Assembly (NCBI GenBank): GCA_037447655.1
Contig: JBBHKE010002744.1
Span: 310,001-374,000 of the forward strand
Length of the DNA stretch: 64,000 bases
Source of the DNA: Zygnema cylindricum
Lineage: Eukaryota > Streptophyta > Zygnematophyceae > Zygnematales > Zygnemataceae
Reading direction: 5' to 3'
Shown: piece by piece, positions 1 through 29,000 of the stretch
Position numbering within the stretch: position 1 is the stretch's first letter
How the letters are laid out: every line of letters starts with the position of its first letter
Program-made: the position numbers and the translations under genes
Notes under the pieces: generated by a model
What the model saw: only the letters and a program-made list of their open reading frames with translations
Databases searched by the model: none
Told to the model about the DNA's origin: nothing

Positions 1-78
1 TCTTATTAACAGCTTCTTAACGAACTTAACCGGACAGAAAATGGAAGCACGAATGAAGACCGAGGCAGTGGTAAAAAC

Positions 79-190
79 CCCAACTTATAAAATCCTAACC
101 TATAAAAGCGTAACAGATAAAACCCTACCAGGTGTAACCCTAACTTATAGTTCCCTAACTATAAACCCTAACTGATAAAACCCGAAATCT
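79..190. repeat. Degenerate telomere-like minisatellite
   Basis: About seven imperfect copies of a 14-16 bp unit, roughly CTTATAAAACCCTAAC, lie head to tail. The CCCTAA core resembles the plant-type telomere heptamer CCCTAAA, but units are spaced by ATAAA or TATAG and are too degenerate to be a functional telomere. It may be an interstitial telomere-like repeat or an unrelated minisatellite. Confidence 0.5.
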
Positions 191-345
191 TACCTGACAG
201 AAACCTAAATAAAACATTAACTCATGAAAACTTTATCGATAAGCTTTTCTCTCTTTTCTCAAAGTACTGTCGATTGACACGAGTTGTTTTATTTATTTTG
301 TACTTTCACTTTTTTAATTTTAATATGTATATATTTTTTTTTCAG

Positions 346-651
346 ATTCTCAAAAAACTTCATTAAAACCGGCTTTGGAATTGTTTCAATCGATTTTCCT
401 TAACCCTCTTCTTCAGTCATGCAAGGTAATTCTCTCTCTCTCTCTCCCTCTCCCTCTTCCTCTCCCTCCCTCCCCCACTCTCCCTCTCCCTCCCCCTCTC
501 CCTCCCTCTCCCTTTCTCTCTCTCCCTTTCACTTTTAATTCGTTCATCGTTTTAGTGTTTTTATCCTTTTTCCTTTTTTCAGGGAGAAATGGAAATTGCC
601 CATCGAGAACAAATCCGTGAAAAATCGACGAAGTCCAATTATTCTTGGTGA
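346..651 (+). CDS. Possible last two exons of an unknown plus-strand gene
   Basis: Two plus-strand exons can be joined in frame. The first (346-425) follows a pyrimidine-rich acceptor (TTTTTTTTCAG) and ends at donor AAG|GTAATT. A CT-rich intron of 157 bp ends in TTTTTTCAG, and the second exon (583-651) ends in TGA. Both junctions are phase 0, and the join reads about 48 residues ending in SNYSW. The gene would begin upstream of the window and converge on the P4-ATPase gene at 2,681. I do not recognise the peptide. Support is limited to splice signals and an open frame, so this may be chance. Confidence 0.27.
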
Positions 652-2680
652 AAGAAAAAAAAAAGTTTTAGGTATAATGAAATGGCGTGGAGCAATTCTA
701 AATACGAAAAAGCGATTGGGTATTACAATTGTCTTTTTTTGTTTTTCTTTTTTTCGAGTCTTTTTTGTCCTTCACACTTGTTGCCACAATTTAATACAAT
801 AAAACTTTACAGTACAATGTTATAAAGCACAATACAATAGAATCAAATAGAATACAGTTCAATTGAATATAGTATGATATAATACTATGTATTATAATCC
901 ACATTTGCATTAGAAAGTTGGTGCATTCTCCTATCGACGCGAAAAGGTATTTTTTGAAGAGTGTTTTTCAGATATTGAAGTAGGTATTTAGGAAGATATT
1001 GTATAAAACTTTCATTTAATGTAGCAGTATCGTTATGTGTATTCGAGCAATATTAGTATCTGTCCCCTTCTCCGTTGTCACTTCATTTGTTTGTCTTGTA
1101 TTGTCCTTTTGTCTCATTTCCCCTATTGTTACCTCGTGATAGTCGTGTTATTTTGCAATTTGTCTTGTTGCTATTTTCATTTTGGATGAGGATTATAATG
1201 GTTAACAAATAAATTGATTCTTTGTGTACGGATGTCCTGTGTAAACAATGTCCACACTGAAAACTTGAACCTTAACTTCATAGAAAAAGTAAAATAATTC
1301 GGGAAAATCAAAGGGAATCTGAGATAAAAGTTACTCATTATACACTGCAGAACCAGGAGGAGAACAGTGAGCTTGTAATACAGAGAGCTACGATTTCCTT
1401 TAGCTTTTCCTTTTTTTTGGCTATGTACTCAAAGGGGTATACTGTCGAGCGATTATAATATAGCTTGGTGTTTGTGTTTTTGGACATGAACGTTTTTTTT
1501 GTAAGACTGGACTTTGATGTGATTAATAAGACCAACAAGGATAAAATCGGCATCATCATATGTTCATGACAGTTAGATTCTCATTCAATATCATTGTTTT
1601 CAGTATCGCTATGGTTTTGTCGTCAGTTTTTCAGTTTTTTTGACAAGTAAGCCCATATCAATCTTATGAGACACGAAGAATTTGTGAAATGACCAAGTAT
1701 ATCTGGGGTATGGAACAAGAACAACAATTAAAATGAAGCGTACAAAACATACAAACCTCCACAGGAAGAAAAGAAGAAAAAAAAATGAAAAATACAAAAC
1801 GAAAAGAAAAAACGAGCAGATTTTTAATAAAGATGTGTTTTTCAAGGAGGACGTGTACAATAAAACCAAGCCAGGAGAAAAAAAGGACAACTAGAGAGAA
1901 AGAGGAAAGAACACAACATTACAGTCCAACAATTATCTATTCATATACTCTCAGCACAAAGATTGTCCTGTTAACAATAACATTAGTTAACACAACTTAG
2001 TTTGAAACATTTCGTTTCCAAAGTTGTGACCCAAACTGGTATAACAAACATCAATCGAAATCTAGAAAATATCAACGGCAATATTTTTCATAAAACGTTG
2101 ACCACACAATTGTAGCATGTTGTTTTGAGTCACAATCTAGTGGGGTAAACAAGAGCATGTATTACACACAACTATAGTCCAAGAAAAAGGAGAACGACTT
2201 TTGTTTTGTTCTATGTTGTACTATTGGTGAAGAAAAACCGAACGAAACGTTGAGGTGCTAAAATATATGAATGATATTGTATTTGATTGGAAAAATCGAA
2301 CCTTTCCCACCTCAAATTATTGCCACTATTTTGCAAATTTGTTGCCGTTAAGAGGCAAAACCGAATAAATGACGAATTCCGAGGATTCTTTTGGAAACAC
2401 AATAGTGGACAAAATCCATGTGACGTGACGTGACTGTACAAAAAAAAAAACTAAAAACCCTAAAAAACATCCTATCGTGTATTGCAGTGTGAGTAGAAGC
2501 CGGTGACAGCGATAACATAAAAGAAAAAAAACAGTTACAAAGAACTGACCAAAGAACCATTAAAAAGTACGGAAACCATTACAATAGAAGCACCGACTCA
2601 CTCACTCCCAACTCCCAAGTGGTACAATTGAAAAATGTTTTTTGCTAATAATTAATGTAGCAACTTTATCGAGACCGTCT
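652..2680. other. Intergenic, no gene recognised
   Basis: AT-rich sequence between the possible plus-strand gene end and the minus-strand P4-ATPase stop codon. Short open frames here are low complexity (polyF/L/S or K/R rich) and have no recognisable domains or convincing exon signals. Confidence 0.6.
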
Positions 2681-20184
<17,504 letters not shown>

Positions 20185-20257
20185 TGCAAAGCTGCTGTAC
20201 AGATATCATATGCAGTAGTCGCACTAAACTTTTAGAAACAAAAACATTGAAAAATGT

Positions 20258-20568
20258 ATGATCCGCAATAAGTTGCAGATACTACCTCTACCTCCTTCAC
20301 AAACCCCTGAAATAAGGAATTATAGGGTTCCAAATTGGCACGCCAGAGACATCGACTGCCATTTTGTCGATAGGAAGTGATTGAAAACAAAAAAAATATC
20401 TTCCTGTACAACCGCCCGGTAAATGGAGAGTTGGATGATTTGCTGTTCAACAACCTGCCAGTACAATCATTAACCCTAAGTGAATTTCGTGAATGGCTTG
20501 AAAGCAAGATCCAACCGGTTAAAAAAATACAGGCCTTACGCCAGTTCATTCCCTGGTTCAGAAACTGA
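20258..20568 (+). pseudogene. Unrecognised protein-like segment with one frame break
   Basis: Plus-strand reading that starts at ATG 20258 (MIRNKLQILPLPPSQTPEIR) reaches a stop near 20376. It continues in another frame (IFLYNRPVNGELDD ... LRQFIPWFRN) to TGA at 20568. The second part has an ordinary amino-acid composition, unlike the surrounding sequence. It lies just upstream of the P4-ATPase start, on the opposite strand. I do not recognise it: it could be a relic gene, two exons of a small gene, or chance. Confidence 0.22.
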
Positions 20569-21349
20569 AACCATAAAAGGACAGCACAAGAGTGTAGCAA
20601 AAAAGCTCCTAATCAGCTCCTCCTGGAAAAGCTTTTTTCTGCCCTAAGCAAAGAATTCACATAAGGCTAAGTTTCATGTTTTGTCAAAAAACAATCTTAT
20701 GGACAAAGTAGTCTGCACATCCACCCTGTTAAACTTCAAAGCGGTTGAATATTTAGCAATTATTTTGAATTATCTTGATTCAACATTTCCCGCGTCCAGG
20801 GTGAGAATGTCACGCTACGTACCTCTTCGTTAAGGAGAAGTTGGGGCTCCATGGCTCCGTCGTTCAAAATTTAATTTATTTTTTTATGAAAATGATAAAA
20901 AAGAATTGAAGTTGACGAATGTTACACGTTTTCATACAATATACACCACGGAGAAAAACGCGTTCATGATTGCCAAAAGCGAATGAAAGGAAGTGCGCAT
21001 TGAAAACTGCCAATACGAAGGTAACGCGTCACATATTTGGCCAATGAGATAACATTATTCCATATGCTTTCACCAGTCGCGAGATTCTTCCGAAAAAGCA
21101 TCTTCGCATCATAAAAATACCCGCATATTAAAGCTACAGAACTGTACTACATTGCATGCAATTGAAAAGGTAAGGACGTAACGGCGTTTTTCCGTCGAAT
21201 ATTTGAAATTGAGAGACCGTTTCGGTGTTCCTTAGGGGGCTTGTGATTTGGGATTCTCACGTCCTAACTATACAATTCATCCTAGTCGCCCTGGGGAATT
21301 CGTACTAAGACGCCCTTCACCTCCATTTATCCCACTTTATTCTTATTCG

Positions 21350-23100
21350 ATCGATGTCGCTATTTCGCACCTCCTCTCTTTGGGTTTTTGTCCTACCACC
21401 TCTTGGGAGCGTTAGTGGGGTTGGTGATATTATGGCTCGTTGTAGGTGCTTTTTCAATGGTGATTGGAAGGCCCTCCATGTTGAACACCAAGATTGTGCT
21501 TCTAGTGATTCCTTTACACCACGTAGTCCACCTACGTCTTTGGATGTCACTTCTAGTTCTCAGCATGTTGTTCTTTTGGGTCGTGTTGTTGGTCTTTGTT
21601 GTGGGGTTAGGGCACTCCACCCATTCACTACTTTTCCCTATCTTCTGCAACAGTTAATGTCTTTCGAGCGCTCCATCCACCGGCTCTCGCCGGTTTGTCA
21701 CCTACCATCCATACCTCAAAGCTTCAATGTCTTATTCTTGATCGTATTAGGGCACTTTCGAATTCTCTCCAACTTGTAGGATGAGGTCCATCTAACACGG
21801 TTTTCGAGGTGGTTCTCGATGTCTGGAGTGGTGCTCGAGGTTTTGATTTGTTTTTCCAAGTTTGTTTTGTTATTGCCAGTGGAAATATTCCTCTCATGAT
21901 TCGTAAACCCCTCACGGAGTCTCATCCAATGGCTTTCACCAAGACAAATGGGTAAATCTCCTCGTTGCAAAATGTTATACGATTTTTTTGGCTCATGCCA
22001 TTTGTACAAAACTCCAATCCGTGCCACCTTATCACTTTTCGTCTCATCAATTGAGGCTGCCCCTAGAGGGGCTTGTGGGGCCTTAGTTCACAATATTCGG
22101 GCTTTGTTGAATCTCCGATCTAGATTGGGTTGTCCTCCAAGTCGGTGTTTCAAATGATTTTAGTATGGTATCAAAATGTTATTTTGTTAGAGCTTATGGA
22201 TCTAAAGGCCCAAAATATATATCAAACCAAATCATTCGATCATATCAAATTTTCCTATTATGCGAGCCTTCGATTCTTTAACCACCAACAACTACTTGTT
22301 AGTTTATAGTAGTTTAGTTCCTCTTTCCCCGACAAATGCCACTCAACAAAGTTGCCCTTTAGGTGAATGTTTATTTGCCCTTTCTCGTTACCGCGCCCTA
22401 TAGGCTTCTGCTTTGCCCTCAGCTTGTTCCTTCCAATGTGGAACAACATAGATATCACTGGTCTTGTGGGCCGAATGGTGATGGCCTAAGATTCTTTCTT
22501 AAGTCACCTCGCAAAACTTTAACTTTTCTATCAGACCGTCCAAAGTGTGTCGGGGTGTGTTATATGGTCACCTTCTGATATCCCTCGTTCTTTCTCTCCC
22601 CCGTGTGTTTTTTAGACTCCCACTCTATTTGAGGGCATTTATGTGTTATGGTGCTGGCTTGGCTCCTGTCCTTTTGTGACCCAGTTTATTGATTTCAACT
22701 TGAAAGTGAGTTGTCACCCATGGATGACCTCCCAACCTTCCTAACTTTTAGGTGGCTTTTGCTCTTTTGACCAGGTGTTTCTCCCACTGCCCCACCTACC
22801 TCACCCACACTTATACCTATGTCTCATCTCTTCCCCCCTTCAATGATCACCTCATGGACATCATCCTCACTTTATAGGCCTGGGGCTTTTGATCACGAAA
22901 ACCCCCAAAAAAAACTTTATGGCTTGCATTCCCACATCCTTTCCTTATCTTTGTGGGAGGTTGGGTAAATTACCTATGGCACATATGACACCTATCGCCT
23001 ACTCGAGAAGTTGGTGCCTTATAGCCTCCGTGCTTTTAAGTAGGGGATTCTCTTGTTCTTGCTATCACGATCCCTAGTGTTTCGGATGGTGTCTTCTCCA
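21350..23100 (+). pseudogene. Degenerate retroelement relic (tentative)
   Basis: Fragments in all three plus-strand frames, broken by many stops, recall reverse-transcriptase-type open frames. Examples are RCRCFFNGDWKAL near 21440, VIASGNIPLMIRKPLTES near 21880, and RSLVFRMVSSPSNNL near 23080. Base composition (T- and C-rich, long gene-like stretches) differs from the flanks. No TIRs or LTRs are visible. The assignment rests on loose resemblance to polyprotein fragments and needs a profile search. Confidence 0.3.
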
Positions 23101-24490
23101 TCCAACAATCTAGTTTTGAAGCTATAGAACAACAAAATATAAGATGTACTATTCCTCGCCTGCTTTAGCGCAAATGTTGGGTTAATCCATCCTTATTACC
23201 ACGTATCCAAGAGTTAATCGTGCATCGCGTGTTAACCAATCGTGTATTCATCATGTATTCAGATAAGACTTTTGAAGGGTGTTATTTTCCTTCCACTGTT
23301 ATCTGCTCTGTTGATCTGTTTGTAGCCTCAGGATCGCATTTGGACCTTTCTTTCAAACTGTTTTGGACGCATAACATACAATCATTGTATTCTTCTTAAG
23401 ATAAAAAATGCCTGGGAATATGTTGCCTAACTGGAATATTATTTTGTGCGTTTATTGAATTGTTCTACTCTTCTCACGTATTTTCATATATCTTGTTTTA
23501 CTTGTATTCGGACAGAATTTCAACGATCATCCATTCTTTTCGGTACTGCAATATAGATTTTGGTAGAGCTTACTAGTTGGCCCATATTCCTTTCCTTCCT
23601 CTCCAAAAACCTTTTTGTTGAAGCAAAAATGTCGCTGTCAATTTCTCTAAGAAAATGAACATCCCTAAAAGAATTAATTTCTCTAACTCATGGGCTAGCT
23701 TTATGGCGTTAGTTTCCACATTTTTTAACAGTCAAACTAAGTTTCAAAGCCACGTTTCAATTTGACTACTCGTAAACTTCGTTGTTGTTTCGGTAATAAA
23801 CTGTCCAACTACATAGAAACAAAACAAAAAAAGGCAAAAACGGAAGTGAAAAGCATCACGCGAGACGATACAACAAGAAAAACAACTACAAGCAGAAAAC
23901 GCCAAACAAAAAGGACAAGCAAGTCTGCGGATAAAAAAACAACAAATAACTAAAAACAGAAAACGAAAAAATCAGAAACTAAGGATTTCAAAAATGTAGT
24001 ACACATCAACAATCATAATTAAACACACATAATTAAACAAAAATGTTATGGTTATATTGGAAGATTAGGAACATAACTTAATATCTGATTCATCTTAAGG
24101 ACTACCCTATTTCATGTTTCATTTTAATCTAATTCAACATATATTTGTTTACGTTATGCACTATTTTCACCTCTTCCTTTTCCAAACGTTTGCATGAGCC
24201 ATTGCTTTACTGTTGCTTGCTTCTGCTCTATTTCCTTCACTGTTTCTACAGTTTTTACAACTCGTTGCAGTTCACTTCACTCTTTTTGACTGTCTTGTCG
24301 CTTGTAGATTTCTTGTTTCATTCTTCTGCTGTTCCAATTTGTGTAGATAGACAAATCATCCTTTTTTTTTATTGATTACATAAAATTTGTTACAGAAACT
24401 TCGTTACATGAATTTTGTTACATAAACTTTGTTACATAAAAGTTGTCAGATTGTATCATCCAACAACATACAAAGTATGTAAGTGTAAGT
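23100..24490. other. Non-genic, nothing recognised
   Basis: AT-rich sequence without convincing exons. Short open frames are low complexity. Confidence 0.5.

Positions 24491-24491
<1 letters not shown>

Positions 24492-24541
<50 letters not shown>
24492..24541. repeat. (TG)n microsatellite
   Basis: About 25 uninterrupted TG dinucleotides, followed by T-rich sequence. Confidence 0.97.
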
Positions 24542-24544
<3 letters not shown>

Positions 24545-24673
24545 AGTGAGTGGTTTTTTTTTTGTTCTGTTTTTTTTATGTTTTTTTTTCTTTTTTTTTG
24601 GTCGATTTTGATTCACGATCGGTTATAGGGAAAAAAGCTTCACATGGTGTTCTGTAAAACACACGACCTTAGT

Positions 24674-24882
24674 CACCGTGAATCGCTATTAACATTAAAA
24701 AACTATCAGTATGAGGATTGTTTTGGTGCTTATTATTATATTTCCGGTCCTAATGACTTGGACAATTTTGATCGCGAAAAAATTAGCATTAAGAAAAAAA
24801 ATAGTGTTATGCATGCTGTTTTGTGTTAAAAGGACAACCAGGACGGAATAAGTGTTACTAACACTAATAGCGATTCACGGTG
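24674..24882. mobile_element. MITE, CACCGTGAATCG family
   Basis: 209 bp bounded by inverted termini CACCGTGAATCGCTATTAAC and (complement of the 3' end) CACCGTGAATCGCTATTAGT. TA follows the right end; the left flank has decayed to GT. No open frame of note. Confidence 0.8.
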
Positions 24883-25129
24883 TAGTTAACAAAGAACCAG
24901 TTAAAAAGACTTGTGGCTTAACTTCAGAATAAGAAAGAAAAGAAGAAAGAAAAAGAATAATAAGAAAAAGAAGAAAAAGAAAAAAGAATATTAAAGAAGA
25001 ATTCTCCTAACAAACTGAGGAATGTTGGCTTCTTGGGGAGAACAATTGTAAATAAGTTTGAAAATCTTAGACAGTAGTAAACACGGATTTTAATGAGTCA
25101 TTAGTGAAGGAACGGGAAGTTGAAACTAG

Positions 25130-25700
25130 CACTCGGCCCGGTTTGGAGTGAAACAAAACCAGAACCGAAAACTAAACCTGTTTTTCCACCACTCAATAAA
25201 TTCACTCCTTGGTTTTCTACAGTTTGGTTCTGACAATTTTAGACACTGTTTGGTTCGGCTCAATGAGGCCAGACCTCGTTTGAACCAATATAGGAATATA
25301 GAGAGTACAGTAACCACAAGACATAGAAGCAAATGGCAATAGAAGTACTAAAAAAAAGTGTATTATCGTACGAATGACGTACAATATATTACGTTAAATT
25401 CCAGGACATATTTTCTTCGCCGTAGTGGTTTAAAGGTTTAAGCGGTTCGGTTCGAGAGAATCCAATAGTTAGGTTTGGTTTGGAATTTCCAAAACTTAGT
25501 TTCAAACCATTTGATTCCAAACCTTGGTTTTAAACCATTTAATTCCCAACCTTGGTTTTAAACCGTTTAATTCCAAACCTTGGGTTAAAACCGTTTAATT
25601 CCAAACCTTGGTTTTACACCGATTAATTCAAACCTTGGTTTTAAACCGCTTAATTTAGTTTGGACCAAACCTAGCTGAACCAAACCGAACCAGGCCATTG
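25130..25700. mobile_element. Possible hAT-like non-autonomous element with minisatellite core
   Basis: Imperfect inverted ends CACTCGGCCCGGTTTGG and CAATGGCCTGGTTCGG bound a region full of GGTTCGG/GGTTTGG subterminal motifs. The core (about 25480-25660) is a tandem repeat with a unit near CCTTGGTTTTAAACCGTTTAATTCCAAA, truncated here to its core TTGGTTTTAAACCG. No clean target duplication was found; GAAACTAG and GAACTTAG near the ends are only similar. Confidence 0.4.
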
Positions 25701-26065
25701 GTAAGAACTTAGATTCATTCGCTAAAAACAACGACAGAGAAAAGGCACAAGTGGACAGCCTGGCAAAGTCAAATTCAGTACCAAAATAAAATGAGCACTA
25801 ATAAGAACACTGGGTCTAACTTAGTTTCCAACTACGAGAAATGCTGAAAATATAACAAAAGGAAGGCGAAGGTTGCTATGGCTGTAGATTAACAATGATC
25901 CTAAGGACCTAACGCTAAACCATTCCTGTCTCTAACTGACGGCACCACCAATAAGAGATTCTTTGGAAAATAAACTATTGCTAGCGAGGCATAGCCCCAA
26001 AAATTTGAGCTTGAACATTTTTGTTCGAGTACCAGCACCTGTTTTTACGACCGGCTCAAACTCTT

Positions 26066-29000
26066 TCAACCCCAATTCTCTGGTGGATACTCACCTACAT
26101 ACTTGAGGAGAAATGCATATTCCAAAGCCACATCCTCGAGTTGGCGATATCTCCCACCCTCTCCCATATGCCCAGTATCCATACCTGTCTTCAGCAAAAT
26201 AGGTCGATCTTTTGTGGCACCATTAATTTCACGATGCCGAGAGACCCATTTTGCCGCTTCCCAGCAACCCACCCTGCAAAAGGGACAAAAGAAAAATGCG
26301 ATAAGTGAGTTTCTCGCATGGGAGACCCGTAAATCATAAACAGAGGGAAACATTAATCGAAGTAAGTCAGCCATAGGTTACCTATTTCTGCCACAGCCAA
26401 TAACCTTTTCAGAAAGAGAGAAAGAGAAAAAAAAAGAACATACCGTGTATCGTTCAGGGAAGCTGTGATAAAAGTTGCTGGATATTTTTTCCCAGGCTGA
26501 ATATTAGAACAAGGAGAATAGCTTAAGAAACGTTGAGACACTCCTTCATCCGCGGGATGCCCCCATTCCTCATATTCATGGGCAGTAAGAGGCAGATTTT
26601 CATTCAACATGTTGCTACATAAATCCAGAAACGGTACCTGTCCATCCCCATCTCCCCAACTCCCATCAACAGCCAAACAGAAGCACATTCTCGAGTATAT
26701 GAAAGGAAGTGTTAATCAAAAACATGTATAATGTTTGTACCCGACGATTTCCAAACTCTTAAACGAAGTACAAACTCCTAAACTGTCACATAAGTACAGT
26801 AACTTATGACAACTCTAAAAGCAGTAACGAGTGTCTTACCTTGAGAACTAAAGCACGGAAAACCTCCGGTTCCATGTTAACAGCAGCTCCCACTAGAAGG
26901 CCTCCGGCGCTCGTCCCTTTCGCTGCCAAACGATCAGGGGAAGAATAACCTTCTCTCACTAAAAGATGAGCACAAGCCAAAAAATCATGAAAAGAATTCT
27001 CCTTGTATTGCAGTTTTCCAGCTGCATGCCATGCTTTTCCCAACTCACCACCTCCTCTGCATAACTGCCACATATTGTCAGTAGATTCACACCCACATAA
27101 ATGGACGTAACCTCCAAACAAACACAGCATTTAAAAACCAAGGTTTTGCAAAAGTTTGAATTTAACCTCCAAAAAATACAACATTTCGAAATCAAGTTAT
27201 GTGAAAGTTGGTACTAAACCTCCAAGAAAAATATTTCGATATTTTGAATCTGCTAAAGGCTGTTTTGTCTTCACCTTGTATGTGCTAAGGCAATAGTCCA
27301 TCCTCGTCGCAGAAGACTTAACTGCTGAGGACACCATTCTACCGGAAGGCAAAGCCCGTAGGCTCCATAACCTACCAGAAGGGCAGGACCACACCCATCT
27401 TTCGGCTGTTTTCGCAAACGAATAAGTGTGAGGGGAACTTTTACTCCGTCGTAAGAAACTGCCTCGACTCGTCTACATAATATCTCTTCGCTTAGATCGA
27501 CAAGAGGCATCTCTTCAGTCTCTCTAACAAGCCCTTGAAGTTCTGAGTTGGAATTGACTCTAGAAGGCACCACAGAACCGGTTCTTTGAACACTAGTTTT
27601 TTTCCTTTGAAACTTTCTTGGTTCATCATTAAGTCCGGAAAGTAAGGGCTGTTGCTGAAGAAGGACGAGTTGTCCTGTAGCCAGGTGGCAGTCAAAGGAA
27701 GCCTCAGGCATCTGTGCAGGAAAAAAAATGACCAGTTAACTTCTCTTCAATGACTAGAGAGCAATTTCAAGACTTGAGTCACTTAAATGCATACACAGGA
27801 ACAGAGAAATGATCGGAACGCCCTTACATTTGGTGAAGAAATTATGAGTCGGACAGAACTGCTGTAGAAGTCTTTATTAGCTCCTGGGGAAACTGAACAC
27901 ACAGTTTGCGGAAGCATCACTTTCCGCAATTTTGAAATGGGCACAGGAATGGATGTAGCCTCCAAAGGAAGGTCCAAAATTACCACTTCCGGTAACCCTT
28001 TTCGACGTCGGAACAGAACTAAATGATGTTCAAATACTTCCATATCTTCCAGTGCTACTGGATCTTCCTCCTCAGCCTTCAACAGTACCTGAAAACTCAC
28101 AGCCAATGACACAAAAAAAAGTTCACAACCTAGTGAGAAAAAAAAATAGAGCAAGAAACCAAAGTGCAAATCTGTCACCTCTTCCAGTACTTCTATGAGA
28201 CAAGCTCCATGCAGTTTATATTGATAGGGAGACCACACAATTGTATAGGTTTTGCAAAAGAAAAACATAGAATCACTGACACAACTTCTATAATGCAACT
28301 AGCTACTTTTTAGCTGGGTGGAGCTCATGAGAATGTAAACCAGGTATTCTACACAAACATTCAATGTGAGTATAGAAGGAGTGATATGAAGGACAATCAT
28401 TCAAACATTCACAGAAGAGCTCATAATAAGTTAATACAATGATGATCCATAATACATAACTTAGGTGATGAATGTAAACGAAAATTAACAAGAAACAAGA
28501 AACAAGTCGCTAAGAGCATCGGGCTTTGCTGTGAGAGGCATGAGGTTCAGAATTAGAAATAGTATATATGTTGCAAAATGCAGCACAAAAGAAGGGACAG
28601 AAAGGCTAACTCAACTTCTCAGGTTTAGCCTCACACGACAAAAGAATACTGACAGCAGCTATATGTAGAATGTACAGTTCAGAATGTAGAAAGTAAAAAA
28701 CATGCATTTGTCCCAACCCGAATGAAAATGCTCTGATGTCTTTTGACGTGAAACATTGTCGCGTGTATATTGACTCTTACCTTCCAGGTAGCTCGACCAG
28801 TTTGGTCTTGTGGAATGCGAACAAGCTCAAGTTCACCGCCACTCCCGGAAACGGAATTCGTGAGGATATAGAGGAAATCTCCATGATGCTCCACAAAATA
28901 TTGAATTCCTACTGTTTGGGGCTTCACCAACATTGGCTTCTCCAAAGGTCGCTGGGCATCGATCAAGAAAACCTGAGAAGATCCCCAACATATATGAAAA

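Noticed and set aside
25440-25460. tRNA B-box-like GGTTCGAGAGAATCC
   Set aside because: Does not fit GGTTCGANNCC spacing, has no A-box or cloverleaf, and is part of the GGTTCGG-rich element.
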